Below the pieces are notes generated by a model. It worked only from the letters and a program-made list of their open reading frames with translations. It searched no databases and was not told the DNA's origin. A program made the position numbers and the translations under genes. Below, one piece after another: positions 8,476-16,264 of a DNA stretch of 64,000 nt (positions are counted from its first letter, which is position 1; every line of letters starts with the position of its first letter). Location: assembly GCF_019710745.1 (NCBI RefSeq), contig NZ_JAHKJW010000003.1, positions 213,754 through 277,753 on the forward strand. Reading direction: 5' to 3'. The stretch is from Streptomyces beigongshangae. Lineage in GTDB: Bacteria; Actinomycetota; Actinomycetes; Streptomycetales; Streptomycetaceae.

Positions 8476-9381
8476 TCAGCCCGTGAGCACCAGCTCCGAG
8501 CTGATGGTCTCCCACAGTGAGTTGAACCACAGGTGCGACTGCTCCACGAACGTCGTGGCGCGCAGCCCCTCGCCCTGCTCGAAGGCGAACAGCATCGACC
8601 GCGTCCCCTCCGTGTCGTACGTCTCCGGGTACTCCTGGTCGGACTCCCCGCCGCGCCGCTTCAGCGTGTAGTACGCGAAGAGCGCCTCCGCCCCGTTGAG
8701 CAGGTACAACTTCACCGGCGGGGTGAACGGCAGGGCGCGGAACGTGATGTGCACGTCGATGCCGTGTGTCGCCCGCAGGGCCAGCAGGTTGTGCCTGAGC
8801 ACCTGCCCCTGGGCGTTGCGCTGGGCCAGCCAGCGCCGCTGCACCCGGTCGTCGTCCTCCGCCGCGTCCACCGCAGCCGGGAAGGCGAGATCGATGTCGC
8901 GCGACGGCAGGAGGACGCGGACGTCGATCCTGGCCGGTTTCGTTCGGCCCTCGTGGACGAGGCGCAGGGGTTCGCCCATCGCGAGCGTCAGGGAGACGGC
9001 CGTCAGACACAGGGCGTCGATCTCCACGTGCGGTACCGAGAAGGCGGCCGTGATGCGCGAGGCCAGCGCCACCATCGTGGGCTGCGGCGGGGCCGCCGGT
9101 CCGGTCAGCGCCCGGTCCACGTCCTCGGCGACGGTCGCCGGGCTCCCCTTGGACACGTTCGACAGCAGGTTCTCCGACTGCAGGATGCGCAGCGCCTGCC
9201 GTACGGTCCCGCGCTCTACCCCGAACTCGTCGGCCAGCCTGGCCTGGGTGGGCATACGTGCTCCCGCCCGCAGCTCGCCCGACAAGATCCGGCTGCGCAG
9301 CTGGTCGGCCACTTCCCGGTGCGACATCTGGGGCCGCTGTGACCTCTTCCGCCCGTTGACGGCGGCGTGTTCCGGGTCCAC
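8476..9381 (-). CDS. GntR-family regulator, paralogue 3 of 3
   Basis: The 301-residue protein has a GntR winged helix (SHREVADQLRSRILSGEL, then MPTQARLADEFGVERGTVRQ and VSKGSPA). Its effector domain is close to that of paralogue 2: VLLPSRDIDLAFPAAV, RRWLAQRNAQGQVLRHNL and LPFTPPVKLYLLNGAEALFAYY. The GTG at 9381 follows TAGGGT by exactly 6 nt, so the mRNA is likely leaderless. It is divergent from micro-protein gene 3, with a perfect 17-bp palindrome between them. Paralogues 2 and 3 with their micro-proteins look like a tandem duplication of one module. Confidence 0.88.
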   Translation of the reverse strand: MDPEHAAVNGRKRSQRPQMSHREVADQLRSRILSGELRAGARMPTQARLADEFGVERGTVRQALRILQSENLLSNVSKGSPATVAEDVDRALTGPAAPPQPTMVALASRITAAFSVPHVEIDALCLTAVSLTLAMGEPLRLVHEGRTKPARIDVRVLLPSRDIDLAFPAAVDAAEDDDRVQRRWLAQRNAQGQVLRHNLLALRATHGIDVHITFRALPFTPPVKLYLLNGAEALFAYYTLKRRGGESDQEYPETYDTEGTRSMLFAFEQGEGLRATTFVEQSHLWFNSLWETISSELVLTG

Positions 9382-9387
9382 AGCCGA

Positions 9388-9393
9388 ACCCTA
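9388..9393 (-). promoter_or_regulatory. -10 hexamer TAGGGT of GntR paralogue 3
   Basis: TAGGGT ends 6 nt before the GTG at 9381. The preceding AAAGATGG-5-AAGTTG repeats the promoter of paralogue 2. Confidence 0.6.
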
Positions 9394-9467
9394 CAACTTC
9401 GCGCCATCTTTGGGCAGTTGCCGAGAAGGTGGTTATGAGACGCATCCAGGAGGAGATAACTTCATTT

Positions 9468-9484
9468 AAGTTGGTTACCAACTT
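9468..9484. promoter_or_regulatory. Perfect 17-bp palindrome before micro-protein 3
   Basis: AAGTTGGT-T-ACCAACTT is a perfect palindrome about a single central base. It overlaps the -10-like TAAGTT of the rightward promoter. It is the best version of the operator family seen at 6131, 7955 and 7997. Confidence 0.7.
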
Positions 9485-9595
9485 GAGCAACGTGGTCAGA
9501 AAACCGGGGGGTTGGCCACCAGAGTCGCAACCGTCGACCAGGTGGATCGGTCCCAGCGGGGGTTCGCCTCCCCGCCGTCCCGAAGGAGGGACCGT

Positions 9596-9781
9596 ATGCC
9601 GCTCATCGCCATCGTCGTCGCCGCCCTCGCCATCGGTCTGGAGCAGTTGCTCCAGGTGAAGTACGGGGTGATGGGTGTCGTCGCCTTCGTCGCACTCGCC
9701 ATCGGCATCAAGGCCAGGAACTCTGTGATCGGCGGCATCGGGGCAGTGATCCTCGCGGTGCTGCTCACCCAGTCCGGCTGA
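9596..9781 (+). CDS. Micro-protein 3 (61 aa, two membrane helices), divergent from GntR paralogue 3
   Basis: The ATG follows GAAGGAGGG by 5 nt. The product has two hydrophobic helices (about 2-17 and 25-57, the latter broken by KARNS) and aligns along its length with micro-protein 2. It is almost entirely membrane-embedded with few charged residues, and no family is recognised. An in-frame ATG-like start at 9512 would add an unlikely Arg/Pro-rich leader. A strong terminator hairpin follows at 9810. Confidence 0.7.
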   Translation: MPLIAIVVAALAIGLEQLLQVKYGVMGVVAFVALAIGIKARNSVIGGIGAVILAVLLTQSG

Positions 9782-9809
9782 TCGGACCACTGCGTCCGAC
9801 ACAGTCCGG

Positions 9810-9852
9810 CCGACCGGGTTCCCTTCCGGAGGGGAGCCGGGAGCCCGGTCGG
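9810..9852 (+). terminator. Strong hairpin after micro-protein 3
   Basis: A 14-bp stem CCGACCGGGTTCCC / GGGAGCCCGGTCGG with a single G-U pair and a 15-nt loop starts 29 bp after the stop of the micro-protein gene. There is no U-tract, as usual in Streptomyces. Confidence 0.75.
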
Positions 9853-10011
9853 TCCGCACCACCGCACCACCGCGAACCGGTCCGCCGGCCGCGGAAGCAC
9901 GGCAACGACAACTGAAGAGCTACGGATGAAGAGCAGCGCAGCAGCACGAGTCGCCGGTACCGGACGGGAGGAAAACCCGGCGCACACGGGGTCCGAGGGG
10001 GACCCCGGCAA

Positions 10012-11268
10012 TCAGAAGACGTCCGGGCACCACGGTCGCCGGGACGTCCGCAGCAGGGCGTCGGCCAGGAGGCCGGCGCCCGCTCGTTCCTCCCGGACCC
10101 GCCCCAGCGCCACGAGCCGGACGGCGGACTCGTCACCGAGCCACAGCGAGCTCAATTCGGCGACGCCGAGCACGAGTTCGGCGTCCTCCGTGGTCCGGGT
10201 GCAGCTCACACCTTCGGGTGACGCGTCCAGCCGGTACCGTCCCCCGGCGAGTCCGTCCCCGTCGGCCACCTCCAGGACGAGGGCGCCCGTCGCCCCGTAC
10301 GTACGGGCCTCCAGCGCCGCGACGACGTCCAGGATCCGCACCCACAGCCAGTCGGCCTGCGAGGTGATCCGCGCCGCGCGCGGGTCCGGCAGCAGCTGCG
10401 GCAGCAGGTCGTCGGGGGCCCGCCGGCCGGTCCTGACGCCCGTCACCCAGTCGATCGAGCAGACGTACCGCCACAGGGCGCGCTCCGCGGCCGGGGACAC
10501 GGCGATCAGGTCCTTGACCCGCGCGGTGTCGAGCGGCTGCTTGGCGTCCCCCCAGTGGTCGTCCACGGTGTACGTGAGCAGACCCTCGACCTCTCCGCGC
10601 GCAGTGCGGTGGACGGCGTGGAAGGGCTCCGTCCACGCGCCCCGGTCCCAGGCCGGCGCGCCGGTGGCGAGCCGCCACCACCGCTCGCCGCGGTCGGTCG
10701 CGCCCGGCTGGGCCCGCCGGAACCGCTCGTACAGCTCCGGCCCGGTCTTCCGCACCTCGTCGCCGTCCACGAGGTCGATGCGGCCGCCGTCCTCGGGCCC
10801 CGCCCAGCGGGGGTCGAGCCCCGCCCTCGGTACGTCGACCGTCCACTCGGCGAGCGTCGTGGCGGCCCCGAACCCGTACCGCCCGTAGATCGGGTACTCC
10901 GCGGCGATCAGCGTCGCCACGACGTCGCCGCGCTCCTTCGCCGCCGCCAGGTCCCGGGTCATCATCCGCGTCAGGACGCCCCGCCGGCGGTGGGTCGCGG
11001 TCACGCTGACGTTCGTGACCGCGTCGGCCCGCACGGCCGCACCGCCCACCGCCGTGATCTCCTGCGGAAAGGACCGGAAGGTCCCCACGCACCGCCCGCC
11101 GTCGAACGCCCCCAGCGTCCGCCCGGGCACGAGGTACGTGCCGCGGTCCTCGGCCTCGGCCTCCGACACGCTCGGTGGCCGCAGGAAACCTGTGTTCATT
11201 GCACGGATCCACGCCGGGATCTCGTCGGCGTGGACAGGGCGTATGTCGATGTCATGGCGCGTGTTCAT
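10012..11268 (-). CDS. Eis-like GNAT N-acetyltransferase
   Basis: The 418-residue protein has the Eis architecture: an N-terminal GNAT domain (about 1-150), a second degenerate GNAT domain and a C-terminal SCP2-like domain. The acetyl-CoA loop is [17 protein letters not shown] (RRxGxL), followed by the Eis-typical [16 protein letters not shown]. Eis enzymes acetylate amines on aminoglycosides, peptides or proteins. The C-terminus ends with Phe, which serves as catalytic base in this family. TAGCGT lies exactly 6 nt before the ATG, so the mRNA is likely leaderless. The actual substrate is not predictable. Confidence 0.9.
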   Translation of the reverse strand: MNTRHDIDIRPVHADEIPAWIRAMNTGFLRPPSVSEAEAEDRGTYLVPGRTLGAFDGGRCVGTFRSFPQEITAVGGAAVRADAVTNVSVTATHRRRGVLTRMMTRDLAAAKERGDVVATLIAAEYPIYGRYGFGAATTLAEWTVDVPRAGLDPRWAGPEDGGRIDLVDGDEVRKTGPELYERFRRAQPGATDRGERWWRLATGAPAWDRGAWTEPFHAVHRTARGEVEGLLTYTVDDHWGDAKQPLDTARVKDLIAVSPAAERALWRYVCSIDWVTGVRTGRRAPDDLLPQLLPDPRAARITSQADWLWVRILDVVAALEARTYGATGALVLEVADGDGLAGGRYRLDASPEGVSCTRTTEDAELVLGVAELSSLWLGDESAVRLVALGRVREERAGAGLLADALLRTSRRPWCPDVF

Positions 11269-11274
11269 GCGCCC

Positions 11275-11280
11275 ACGCTA
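11275..11280 (-). promoter_or_regulatory. -10 hexamer TAGCGT of the Eis-like gene
   Basis: The hexamer ends 6 nt before the ATG at 11268, the leaderless spacing seen repeatedly in this window. Confidence 0.5.
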
Positions 11281-11380
11281 GGGACCCGCGCCGGAGGTGT
11301 CGTGCGGTTTTCCCGCGCCGTGGAGGCTCCGCACCACGTCAGGGGCGCGGGAACCGGGCGGACCCGCCGCACGGGGCCGC

Positions 11381-12034
11381 CTACATGAGCAGGTCGTCGA
11401 CCTGGGCCTCGCCCTCGCGGTACCGGCGGGCGATCTCCGCGCTGCAGTCGTCGGCCGTGCGCTGCAACCGCTGCCGCCGCCGTGAGACCTGCTGCTCGTA
11501 CCCGACGAGCCGTCCCATCGCGGTGTTCAGCTCCAGGTCCGTACGCGCCTGGAGGTCCGACAGCTCGACCTCGGCGAGCATGTCGGCGGCCAGCCGCCGG
11601 TACTGCTCGCTGTGCGGCATCCCCACGGTCACGTGCCGTGCCGACGAGCGGTGCCTGGCGGGCGCGTCCGTCAGGATCTCCGGCAGCCGCGTGACGACGG
11701 ACGCGGACCCGGCGGCCGGGGTCCCCCGGTCGTCGGCCGGGCCCTCACCGGAGCCGGCACGCCGCTCCAGCTCGGCCCGCAGGATGTCGATCCGCCCCTG
11801 CAGCAGCCGCCGCACGTAACTCAGGTCGGCCTCGTCCCGCTGTGCCTCCCTGCGCAGGGTGCGCAGCTCGGGCAGGAGCAGGACGCCCAGATCGGGCACG
11901 TGCTCCGGCATCGGACTGTCCGTTCGCTGAGTGGGCGGTCGCATCGGCGCGGGTGACGGCGGCAACGGCGACGGCGGCTCCCCCCGCGTCAGTGGAACAA
12001 ACCCGGAAGACTGCCCCGTACTCGGTGTGCTCAT
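11381..12034 (-). CDS. rsiG: RsiG, c-di-GMP-dependent anti-sigma factor for WhiG
   Basis: Residues 55-90 form a helix carrying exactly the c-di-GMP motif E(X)3S(X)2R(X)3Q(X)3D, at Glu68, Ser72, Arg75, Gln79 and Asp83. A second long helix near the C-terminus (AEVELSDLQARTD) carries a partial second copy. This antiparallel helix pair with two ligand motifs is the hallmark of Streptomyces RsiG, which holds the sporulation sigma factor WhiG when bound to c-di-GMP. The first 45 residues are Pro/Ser-rich and disordered. The ATG at 12034 follows GAGG and is preferred over a TTG three codons upstream. Confidence 0.87.
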   Translation of the reverse strand: MSTPSTGQSSGFVPLTRGEPPSPLPPSPAPMRPPTQRTDSPMPEHVPDLGVLLLPELRTLRREAQRDEADLSYVRRLLQGRIDILRAELERRAGSGEGPADDRGTPAAGSASVVTRLPEILTDAPARHRSSARHVTVGMPHSEQYRRLAADMLAEVELSDLQARTDLELNTAMGRLVGYEQQVSRRRQRLQRTADDCSAEIARRYREGEAQVDDLLM

Positions 12035-12207
12035 GTGCCTCAACCGTCCCCTCGACCGGCGCGTGGGAGCATCGTGTCACCCCAAGTGGCCGCTATGTGA
12101 CCGAGTGCCCCTGATCGGCCCCGGATGGCCGGTTGGGGAGCAATCGGAAAGACCCCGTACGGAGACCGTCCGGACGCACGGTGTGGACGCACGGCATGAT
12201 GGTCCGC

Positions 12208-12633
12208 ATGCGTGCGGTGGTGCAGAGGGTGGACGGCGCGAGCGTCGTCGTGGACGGCGAGACGGTCGGCTCGATCAGCGGCGAAGGGCTGTGCGTCCTC
12301 GTCGGGGTGACCCACGAGGACACGAAGGAGAAGGCGGCCCAGCTGGCCCGCAAGCTCTGGTCGCTCCGGATGCTGACGGACGAGAGGTCGTGCTCGGACG
12401 TCGACGCGCCGCTGCTCGTCGTCAGCCAGTTCACCCTCTACGGGGACGCCCGCAAGGGCCGGCGCCCCACCTGGAACGCGGCGGCCCCGGGCGCGGTGGC
12501 CGAGCCCCTCGTGGACGAGGTGGTGGCGCACCTGCGGTCGCTGGGCGCGACGGTGGCCACGGGCCGGTTCGGCGCGAAGATGCGCGTCTCGTTGACGAAC
12601 GACGGCCCGTTCACGGTGCTCGTCGAGATGTGA
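12208..12633 (+). CDS. dtd: D-aminoacyl-tRNA deacylase
   Basis: The 141-residue protein matches DTD in length and motifs: MRAVVQRV start, [10 protein letters not shown] (catalytic SQFTLY-type motif) and [11 protein letters not shown] (Gly-cisPro motif, here GPF where GPV/GPVT is usual). DTD cleaves D-amino acids and Gly from mischarged tRNA as a homodimer. The ATG at 12208 gives the family start; upstream in-frame codons would add a nonconserved leader. A CATGAT box 7 nt upstream suggests a leaderless mRNA. It is divergent from rsiG and convergent with ygfZ. Confidence 0.92.
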   Translation: MRAVVQRVDGASVVVDGETVGSISGEGLCVLVGVTHEDTKEKAAQLARKLWSLRMLTDERSCSDVDAPLLVVSQFTLYGDARKGRRPTWNAAAPGAVAEPLVDEVVAHLRSLGATVATGRFGAKMRVSLTNDGPFTVLVEM

Positions 12634-12639
12634 GCCGGT

Positions 12640-12672
12640 GTACGGGCACGGTCCGTCCGGCCCGGCCCGTAC
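12640..12672. terminator. Bidirectional hairpin between dtd and ygfZ
   Basis: GTACGGGC (12640-12647) pairs with GCCCGTAC (12665-12672), in the short gap between two convergent genes. Confidence 0.6.
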
Positions 12673-12683
12673 CCGTGAGCGCC

Positions 12684-13664
12684 CTACGGCTCGACCACGA
12701 CCTCCTGGGCCGCGGCCGTCGTGTCGGCCATCAGGTGGGCGTCCACGGGGACGTTCCGCTTGACGAGGCCGAGGGCGATCGGGCCGAGCTCGTGGTGCCG
12801 TACGGACGTCGTGACGAAGCCGATCTTCCGTCCCTCGGGGCCCTCGTCCGCGAGGCGCAGCTCCGCGCCGTGCGGCGGCAGATGGACCTCGCTGCCGTCC
12901 AGGTGCAGGAAGACGAGCCTGCGCGGCGGCTTGCCCAGGTTCTGGACGCGGGCGACGGTCTCCTGGCCGCGGTAGCAGCCCTTCTGCAGGTGCACCGCGC
13001 TGCCGATCCAGCCCAGCTCGTGCGGGATGGTGCGGTGGTCGGTCTCGAAGCCGAGCCGCGGCCGGTGCTGTTCGACACGCAGCGCCTCGTACGCGAGCAG
13101 TCCGGCCGCGGGACCGTGCCCGGTGGCGTCCTCGTCCCGCGCGAACGCCTCCAGGTCCGCGCGCGGCAGGAAGAGGTCCCGCCCGTACGACGTCTCGCGC
13201 ACGACGACGCCCTCGGGGACCTCGGCGATGGAGCCCGCCGGCAGGTGCACGACCGCGAACTCGCCGGTCCGGTCGGTGACCTCGACGCGGTAGAAGAACT
13301 TCATCGACTCCAGGTACGCGATCAGCGCGTCCTGCGTGCCGGGCTCGACGTGGGCCCAGGTCGTCGCCCCGTCGTCGACGAGGTACAGCGCGTGCTCGAC
13401 GTGGCCGTGCGGGGAGAGGATCAGCGCCTCGGTGGCCTGCCCGACGGGCAGGTCGCTGACGTGCTGGGTGAGCAGCAGGTGCAACCAGCTGAGCCGGTCC
13501 CCGCCGGTGACGGCGACGACCCCGCGGTGCGAGAGGTCCACGAAACCGGTGCCGTCGGCGAGGGCGCGCTGCTCGCGGAACAGGTCTCCGTAGTGCGCGG
13601 CCACGCCTTCGTCCGCTCCCTCGGCGGGGACGGCACCGGGCAGGGACAGCAAAGGGCTCTTCAT
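12684..13664 (-). CDS. ygfZ: YgfZ/GcvT-like folate-binding protein
   Basis: The 326-residue protein has the YgfZ signature LQKGCYRGQETVARV with the conserved Cys, and a GcvT-like fold. The C-terminal barrel ends LGLVKRNVPVDA. YgfZ uses tetrahydrofolate to help mature or repair iron-sulfur clusters. The ATG at 13664 is used; a GTG two codons upstream is possible. It sits just downstream of nur in the same direction (34 bp) but its function is unrelated to nickel as far as can be seen. Confidence 0.9.
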   Translation of the reverse strand: MKSPLLSLPGAVPAEGADEGVAAHYGDLFREQRALADGTGFVDLSHRGVVAVTGGDRLSWLHLLLTQHVSDLPVGQATEALILSPHGHVEHALYLVDDGATTWAHVEPGTQDALIAYLESMKFFYRVEVTDRTGEFAVVHLPAGSIAEVPEGVVVRETSYGRDLFLPRADLEAFARDEDATGHGPAAGLLAYEALRVEQHRPRLGFETDHRTIPHELGWIGSAVHLQKGCYRGQETVARVQNLGKPPRRLVFLHLDGSEVHLPPHGAELRLADEGPEGRKIGFVTTSVRHHELGPIALGLVKRNVPVDAHLMADTTAAAQEVVVEP

Positions 13665-13698
13665 ATCCACACAGCCTACGACCGAGCGAGGGCCGATT

Positions 13699-14265
13699 TT
13701 ATTTCTCGGACCCGTCGGACCCTTCGGACCCTTCAGGCCGCTTGGTCCTCTCGGACCTCTTGGCCGTCTCGGCCTCCGGGCCGGCCGCGCAGTCGCCGCA
13801 GCTGCCGAAGATCGCGAAGTGCTTCATGTCGGTGACGAAGCCGAAGGTCTCACGGAGCTTGGCGGTGAAGTCTGCGGCGATCTCGACGTCCGCCTCGATG
13901 ACGTTCGTGCAGTCGCGGCAGACCAGGTGGAGGTGATGGTGCCGGTCCGCGAGGTGGTACGTGGGCGCGCCGTGCCCCAGGTGCGCGTGCGAGACCAGCC
14001 CGAGCTCCTCCAGGAGCTCCAGGGTCCGGTACACCGTGGAGATGTTGACCCCCGACGCCGTCTTCCTCACTTCCCCTAGGATGTCGTCGGGAGTCGCGTG
14101 CTCCAGGGTGTCCACCGCTTCGAGCACGAGCTGCCGCTGGGGCGTCAGCCGGTAGCCGCGCTGCCGCAGATCGCTCTTCCAGTCCGTACCGGTGCCGGCT
14201 CCGGTGCCGGCTCCGGTGCGGTTGCTGGTTCCCGTGCCTTCGGTGCTGCTTCCAGTGCTCACCAC
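13699..14265 (-). CDS. nur: Nur, nickel-responsive Fur-family repressor, with expanded N-terminus
   Basis: The core (LRQRGYRLTPQRQLVLEAV, ATPDDILGEVRK, VNISTVYRTLELLEELGLV, YHLADRHHHLHLVCRDC, FAIFGSCGDC) matches Streptomyces Nur as I remember it. The HTH is followed by the His-rich metal sites of the dimerisation domain. Nur with nickel represses nickel uptake and the Fe superoxide dismutase. S. coelicolor Nur begins MVST then directly DWKSDL. Here about 23 residues of Thr/Gly/Ala repeats lie between the same two pieces, encoded by a GGTGCCGGCTCC-type DNA repeat. A Ser/Glu/Lys tail also extends the C-terminus. TAGACT lies 7 nt before the GTG start. Confidence 0.88.
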   Translation of the reverse strand: MVSTGSSTEGTGTSNRTGAGTGAGTGTDWKSDLRQRGYRLTPQRQLVLEAVDTLEHATPDDILGEVRKTASGVNISTVYRTLELLEELGLVSHAHLGHGAPTYHLADRHHHLHLVCRDCTNVIEADVEIAADFTAKLRETFGFVTDMKHFAIFGSCGDCAAGPEAETAKRSERTKRPEGSEGSDGSEK

Positions 14266-14281
14266 ACCGGAAAGTCTAGGA

Positions 14282-14857
14282 CTACTTGAAGAAAGCGATC
14301 CCGTCGTCCGGCATGTCGTCCGGGAGGGCCTTCGCCCAGCGCTCCACGTCCTCGGGGCTGACGACCTTCTTGAGCTGGGCCGACATGTACGGGCGCAGCG
14401 GGATCTCGGGGGTCTGCTTCTCGCCGACCCACATGAGGTCGCTCTTCACATAGCCGTACAGGCGCTTGCCGCCGCTGTACGGGCCCGAGGCGGCCGTGCG
14501 GGCGACGGCGTCCGTGACCAGGTCGATCTGCGGCTTCTTGGCGGCCAGGTCGCCGTACCAGACCTCGACGACGCCGTCGTCGCGGACCATCACGACCTCG
14601 ACCTTGCGGTCCTTGTCGATGCGCCAGAAGCCGGACTCGGACTCCAGCGGGCGCACCTTGTTGCCCTCGGAGTCGAGGACCCAGGTGTGCGAGTGGTACT
14701 CCAGGAAGTCCCGCCCGTCGTGGGTGAAGCTGACTTCCTGGCCGAAGTTGCACTTCTCGTCGCCGGGGAAGTCGTGGACGCCCGCGCCGGCCCACCGCCC
14801 GAGCAGGAAGACGAGGGGGACGAGGTCCTTGTGCAGGTCGGACGGGATCTCGATCAT
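14282..14857 (-). CDS. Nitrobindin-like heme protein (FABP/DUF1794 family), probable peroxynitrite isomerase
   Basis: The 191-residue beta-barrel protein begins with the GRWAGAG nitrobindin signature (21-27) and has the family tail YMSAQLKKV. Nitrobindins bind heme in a fatty-acid-binding-like barrel and convert peroxynitrite to nitrate. The usual proximal His near the C-terminal strands is not obvious by eye, so heme binding is not certain. It sits 16 bp upstream of nur in the same direction, suggesting co-transcription. Confidence 0.85.
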   Translation of the reverse strand: MIEIPSDLHKDLVPLVFLLGRWAGAGVHDFPGDEKCNFGQEVSFTHDGRDFLEYHSHTWVLDSEGNKVRPLESESGFWRIDKDRKVEVVMVRDDGVVEVWYGDLAAKKPQIDLVTDAVARTAASGPYSGGKRLYGYVKSDLMWVGEKQTPEIPLRPYMSAQLKKVVSPEDVERWAKALPDDMPDDGIAFFK

Positions 14858-14882
14858 GAGGTCGGCAGTTCCTTGATGGGGG

Positions 14883-14984
14883 TCAGCGCTGGCCCTGGTA
14901 CAGCTTCTTCACGGCGAGCCCGGTGAAGGCGAGCACGCCGACGCAGACCAGGATCAGCAGAACTTCGAAGAAGTACTCAAGCAC
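14883..14984 (-). CDS. 33-residue single-pass membrane peptide
   Basis: A GTG at 14984, 6 nt after GAGGAG, opens a 34-codon frame ending at TGA 14885-14883. The product is one hydrophobic helix (FFEVLLILVCVGVLAFTGLAV) followed by a basic KKLYQGQR tail. It lies 25 bp upstream of the nitrobindin-like gene in the same direction. I believe similar peptides occur at this locus in other Streptomyces, but the function is unknown. Confidence 0.65.
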   Translation of the reverse strand: MLEYFFEVLLILVCVGVLAFTGLAVKKLYQGQR

Positions 14985-15065
14985 GGGGTGCTCCTCGGGT
15001 GACGCGGTGGTGGGCGGTACAGAGCCGCTCCCCACTGTAGTCGGGACGGGACCGGCCCTCTCCCC

Positions 15066-15131
15066 GAGGTCCGCAGGTCGGCAGGTCGGCAGGTCGCGAC
15101 CTCGCGAGGTCGGCAGGTCGCGAGGTCGCGT
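15066..15131. repeat. AGGTCGGC/AGGTCGCG repeat cluster with a 14-bp palindrome
   Basis: Six close copies of AGGTCGNN lie directly upstream of the DsrE gene and include the perfect palindrome GACCTCGCGAGGTC (15098-15111). The array covers where the -35 region of the leaderless DsrE promoter would be, so it may be a multi-site operator rather than neutral repeat. Confidence 0.6.
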
Positions 15132-15135
15132 TGAC

Positions 15136-15141
15136 TACGAT
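15136..15141 (+). promoter_or_regulatory. -10 hexamer TACGAT of the DsrE gene
   Basis: TACGAT ends 6 nt before the ATG at 15148 and no Shine-Dalgarno sequence is present, indicating a leaderless mRNA. Confidence 0.55.
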
Positions 15142-15147
15142 GCGGCC

Positions 15148-15510
15148 ATGGCGAAGAAGCTCTTGATCAAGGTGACCGCCGGGGCCGACGCGCCCGAGCG
15201 CTGCTCGCAGGCATTCACGGTGGCGGCGGTCGCCGTCGCCAGCGGGGTGGAGGTCTCGCTCTGGCTGACCGGGGAGTCCGCGTGGTTCGCGCTGCCGGGC
15301 CGCGCCGGGGAGTTCGAGCTGCCGCACGCGGCGCCGCTGTCCGACCTGCTCGAATCGGTCCTGGCCGGCGGCCGGCTCACCCTCTGCACGCAGTGCGCGG
15401 CCCGCCGCGGCATCGGGGAGAAGGACGTCGTCGAGGGCGTACGGATCGCCGGGGCGCAGGTCTTCGTCCAGGAGGCCATGGCGGACGACACCCAGGCGCT
15501 CGTCTACTGA
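15148..15510 (+). CDS. DsrE/DsrF-like small sulfur-relay family protein
   Basis: The 120-residue Rossmann-like protein starts KKLLIKVTAG, has a strand-helix ASGVEVSLWLTGESAW, and ends with a LTLCTQCAARRGI loop holding two Cys, then GAQVFVQEAM. DsrE-like proteins carry sulfane sulfur on a conserved Cys or act as regulators. The CxxC pair here could bind sulfur or metal. It is close to a sulfurtransferase and DUF1416 genes, which fits a sulfur-handling neighbourhood. Confidence 0.85.
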   Translation: MAKKLLIKVTAGADAPERCSQAFTVAAVAVASGVEVSLWLTGESAWFALPGRAGEFELPHAAPLSDLLESVLAGGRLTLCTQCAARRGIGEKDVVEGVRIAGAQVFVQEAMADDTQALVY

Positions 15511-15558
15511 GCCCTCGTCTACTGGGCCCTCGTGTGCTGAGCCCCGCCGCGGACGCCG

Positions 15559-15819
15559 CTACCGCCGTCGCTTCCTGCCGTCCAGCTCGTCCCACCACTC
15601 GTCGGAGCCCGCGTCGCCCGACGGTGCGTCCCACCAGCGGTCGTCGGGACCCCGGCGGTTGGCCGTGATCGCCGCGAGCGGCGGGATCACCATCGCCACG
15701 ACGCACATGCCGACGGCCACCGGGACCGACCAGAGCCGTACGACCGACCAGGCCAGCACGAACAGCCCGACGCACGTCCCCATCATGGCGAAGTAGAGGT
15801 GCCGCCTCCGCGCGTACAT
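15559..15819 (-). CDS. DUF3099 membrane protein
   Basis: The 86-residue protein starts MYARRRHLYFAMM, has two membrane helices (about 9-28 and 32-52: WSVVRLWSVPVAVGMCVVAM) and an acidic, Trp-rich tail (WWDELDGRKRRR). The start is set by TACGCT ending 6 nt before the ATG. A longer in-frame extension upstream overlaps the terminator at 15858 and is rejected. The function is unknown; the family is widespread in Streptomyces. Confidence 0.82.
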   Translation of the reverse strand: MYARRRHLYFAMMGTCVGLFVLAWSVVRLWSVPVAVGMCVVAMVIPPLAAITANRRGPDDRWWDAPSGDAGSDEWWDELDGRKRRR

Positions 15820-15857
15820 ACGTCCAGCGTAGGGCGCCGCGCCCCGGATCCGGGCGA

Positions 15858-15917
15858 GCCGAAGGGCCGCACCCCGTACCGGAAAGCGTCCAACCCCCGG
15901 GGGTGCGGCCCTTCGGC
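15858..15917 (-). terminator. Strong hairpin after the sulfurtransferase-DUF1416 operon
   Basis: An 18-bp perfect stem GCCGAAGGGCCGCACCCC (15858-15875) pairs with 15900-15917. It lies 29 bp after the DUF1416 stop on the minus strand. Confidence 0.85.
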
Positions 15918-15946
15918 CGTTCATACGGTGCGAACCGCCGGACGGT

Positions 15947-16234
15947 TCAGATGGCGATGGCCACCTCGGCCAGGCCACCCGTCCGGGCGACGACCGTGCG
16001 GTCGGCCGTACCGCCGGGAACGAGGGCGCGAACGGTCCACCTGCCCTCGGCCGCGTAGAAACGGAACTGCCCGGTCGCCGAGGTCGGGACCTCGGCGGTG
16101 AACTCACCCGTCGAGTCCAGGAGGCGGACGTAGCCCACCACCGGCTCGCCGTCCCTGGTCACGTGGCCCTGGATGGTGGTCTCACCGGGCTTGATCGTCG
16201 AGGCGTCGGGGCCGCCGGCCTTCGCTCCACACAT
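15947..16234 (-). CDS. DUF1416 protein, partner of the sulfurtransferase
   Basis: The 95-residue protein starts MCGAKAGGPDAS and folds as a carboxypeptidase-regulatory-like beta sandwich (TTIQGHVTRDGEPVVGYVRLLD, TGQFRFYAAEGRWTVRAL). In actinobacteria it is consistently encoded directly after the CysA/SseA-type sulfurtransferase, as here with 30 bp spacing. A role in sulfur transfer is inferred from that linkage. The Cys at position 2 is conserved as far as I recall. Confidence 0.88.
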   Translation of the reverse strand: MCGAKAGGPDASTIKPGETTIQGHVTRDGEPVVGYVRLLDSTGEFTAEVPTSATGQFRFYAAEGRWTVRALVPGGTADRTVVARTGGLAEVAIAI

Positions 16235-16264
16235 GTTTCGTTCCCGTCCTTGGGGCCGTAGGGG

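Noticed and set aside
9926..10888. Long plus-strand frame opposite the Eis gene
   Set aside because: Antisense Ser/Arg-rich shadow of a well-supported gene.
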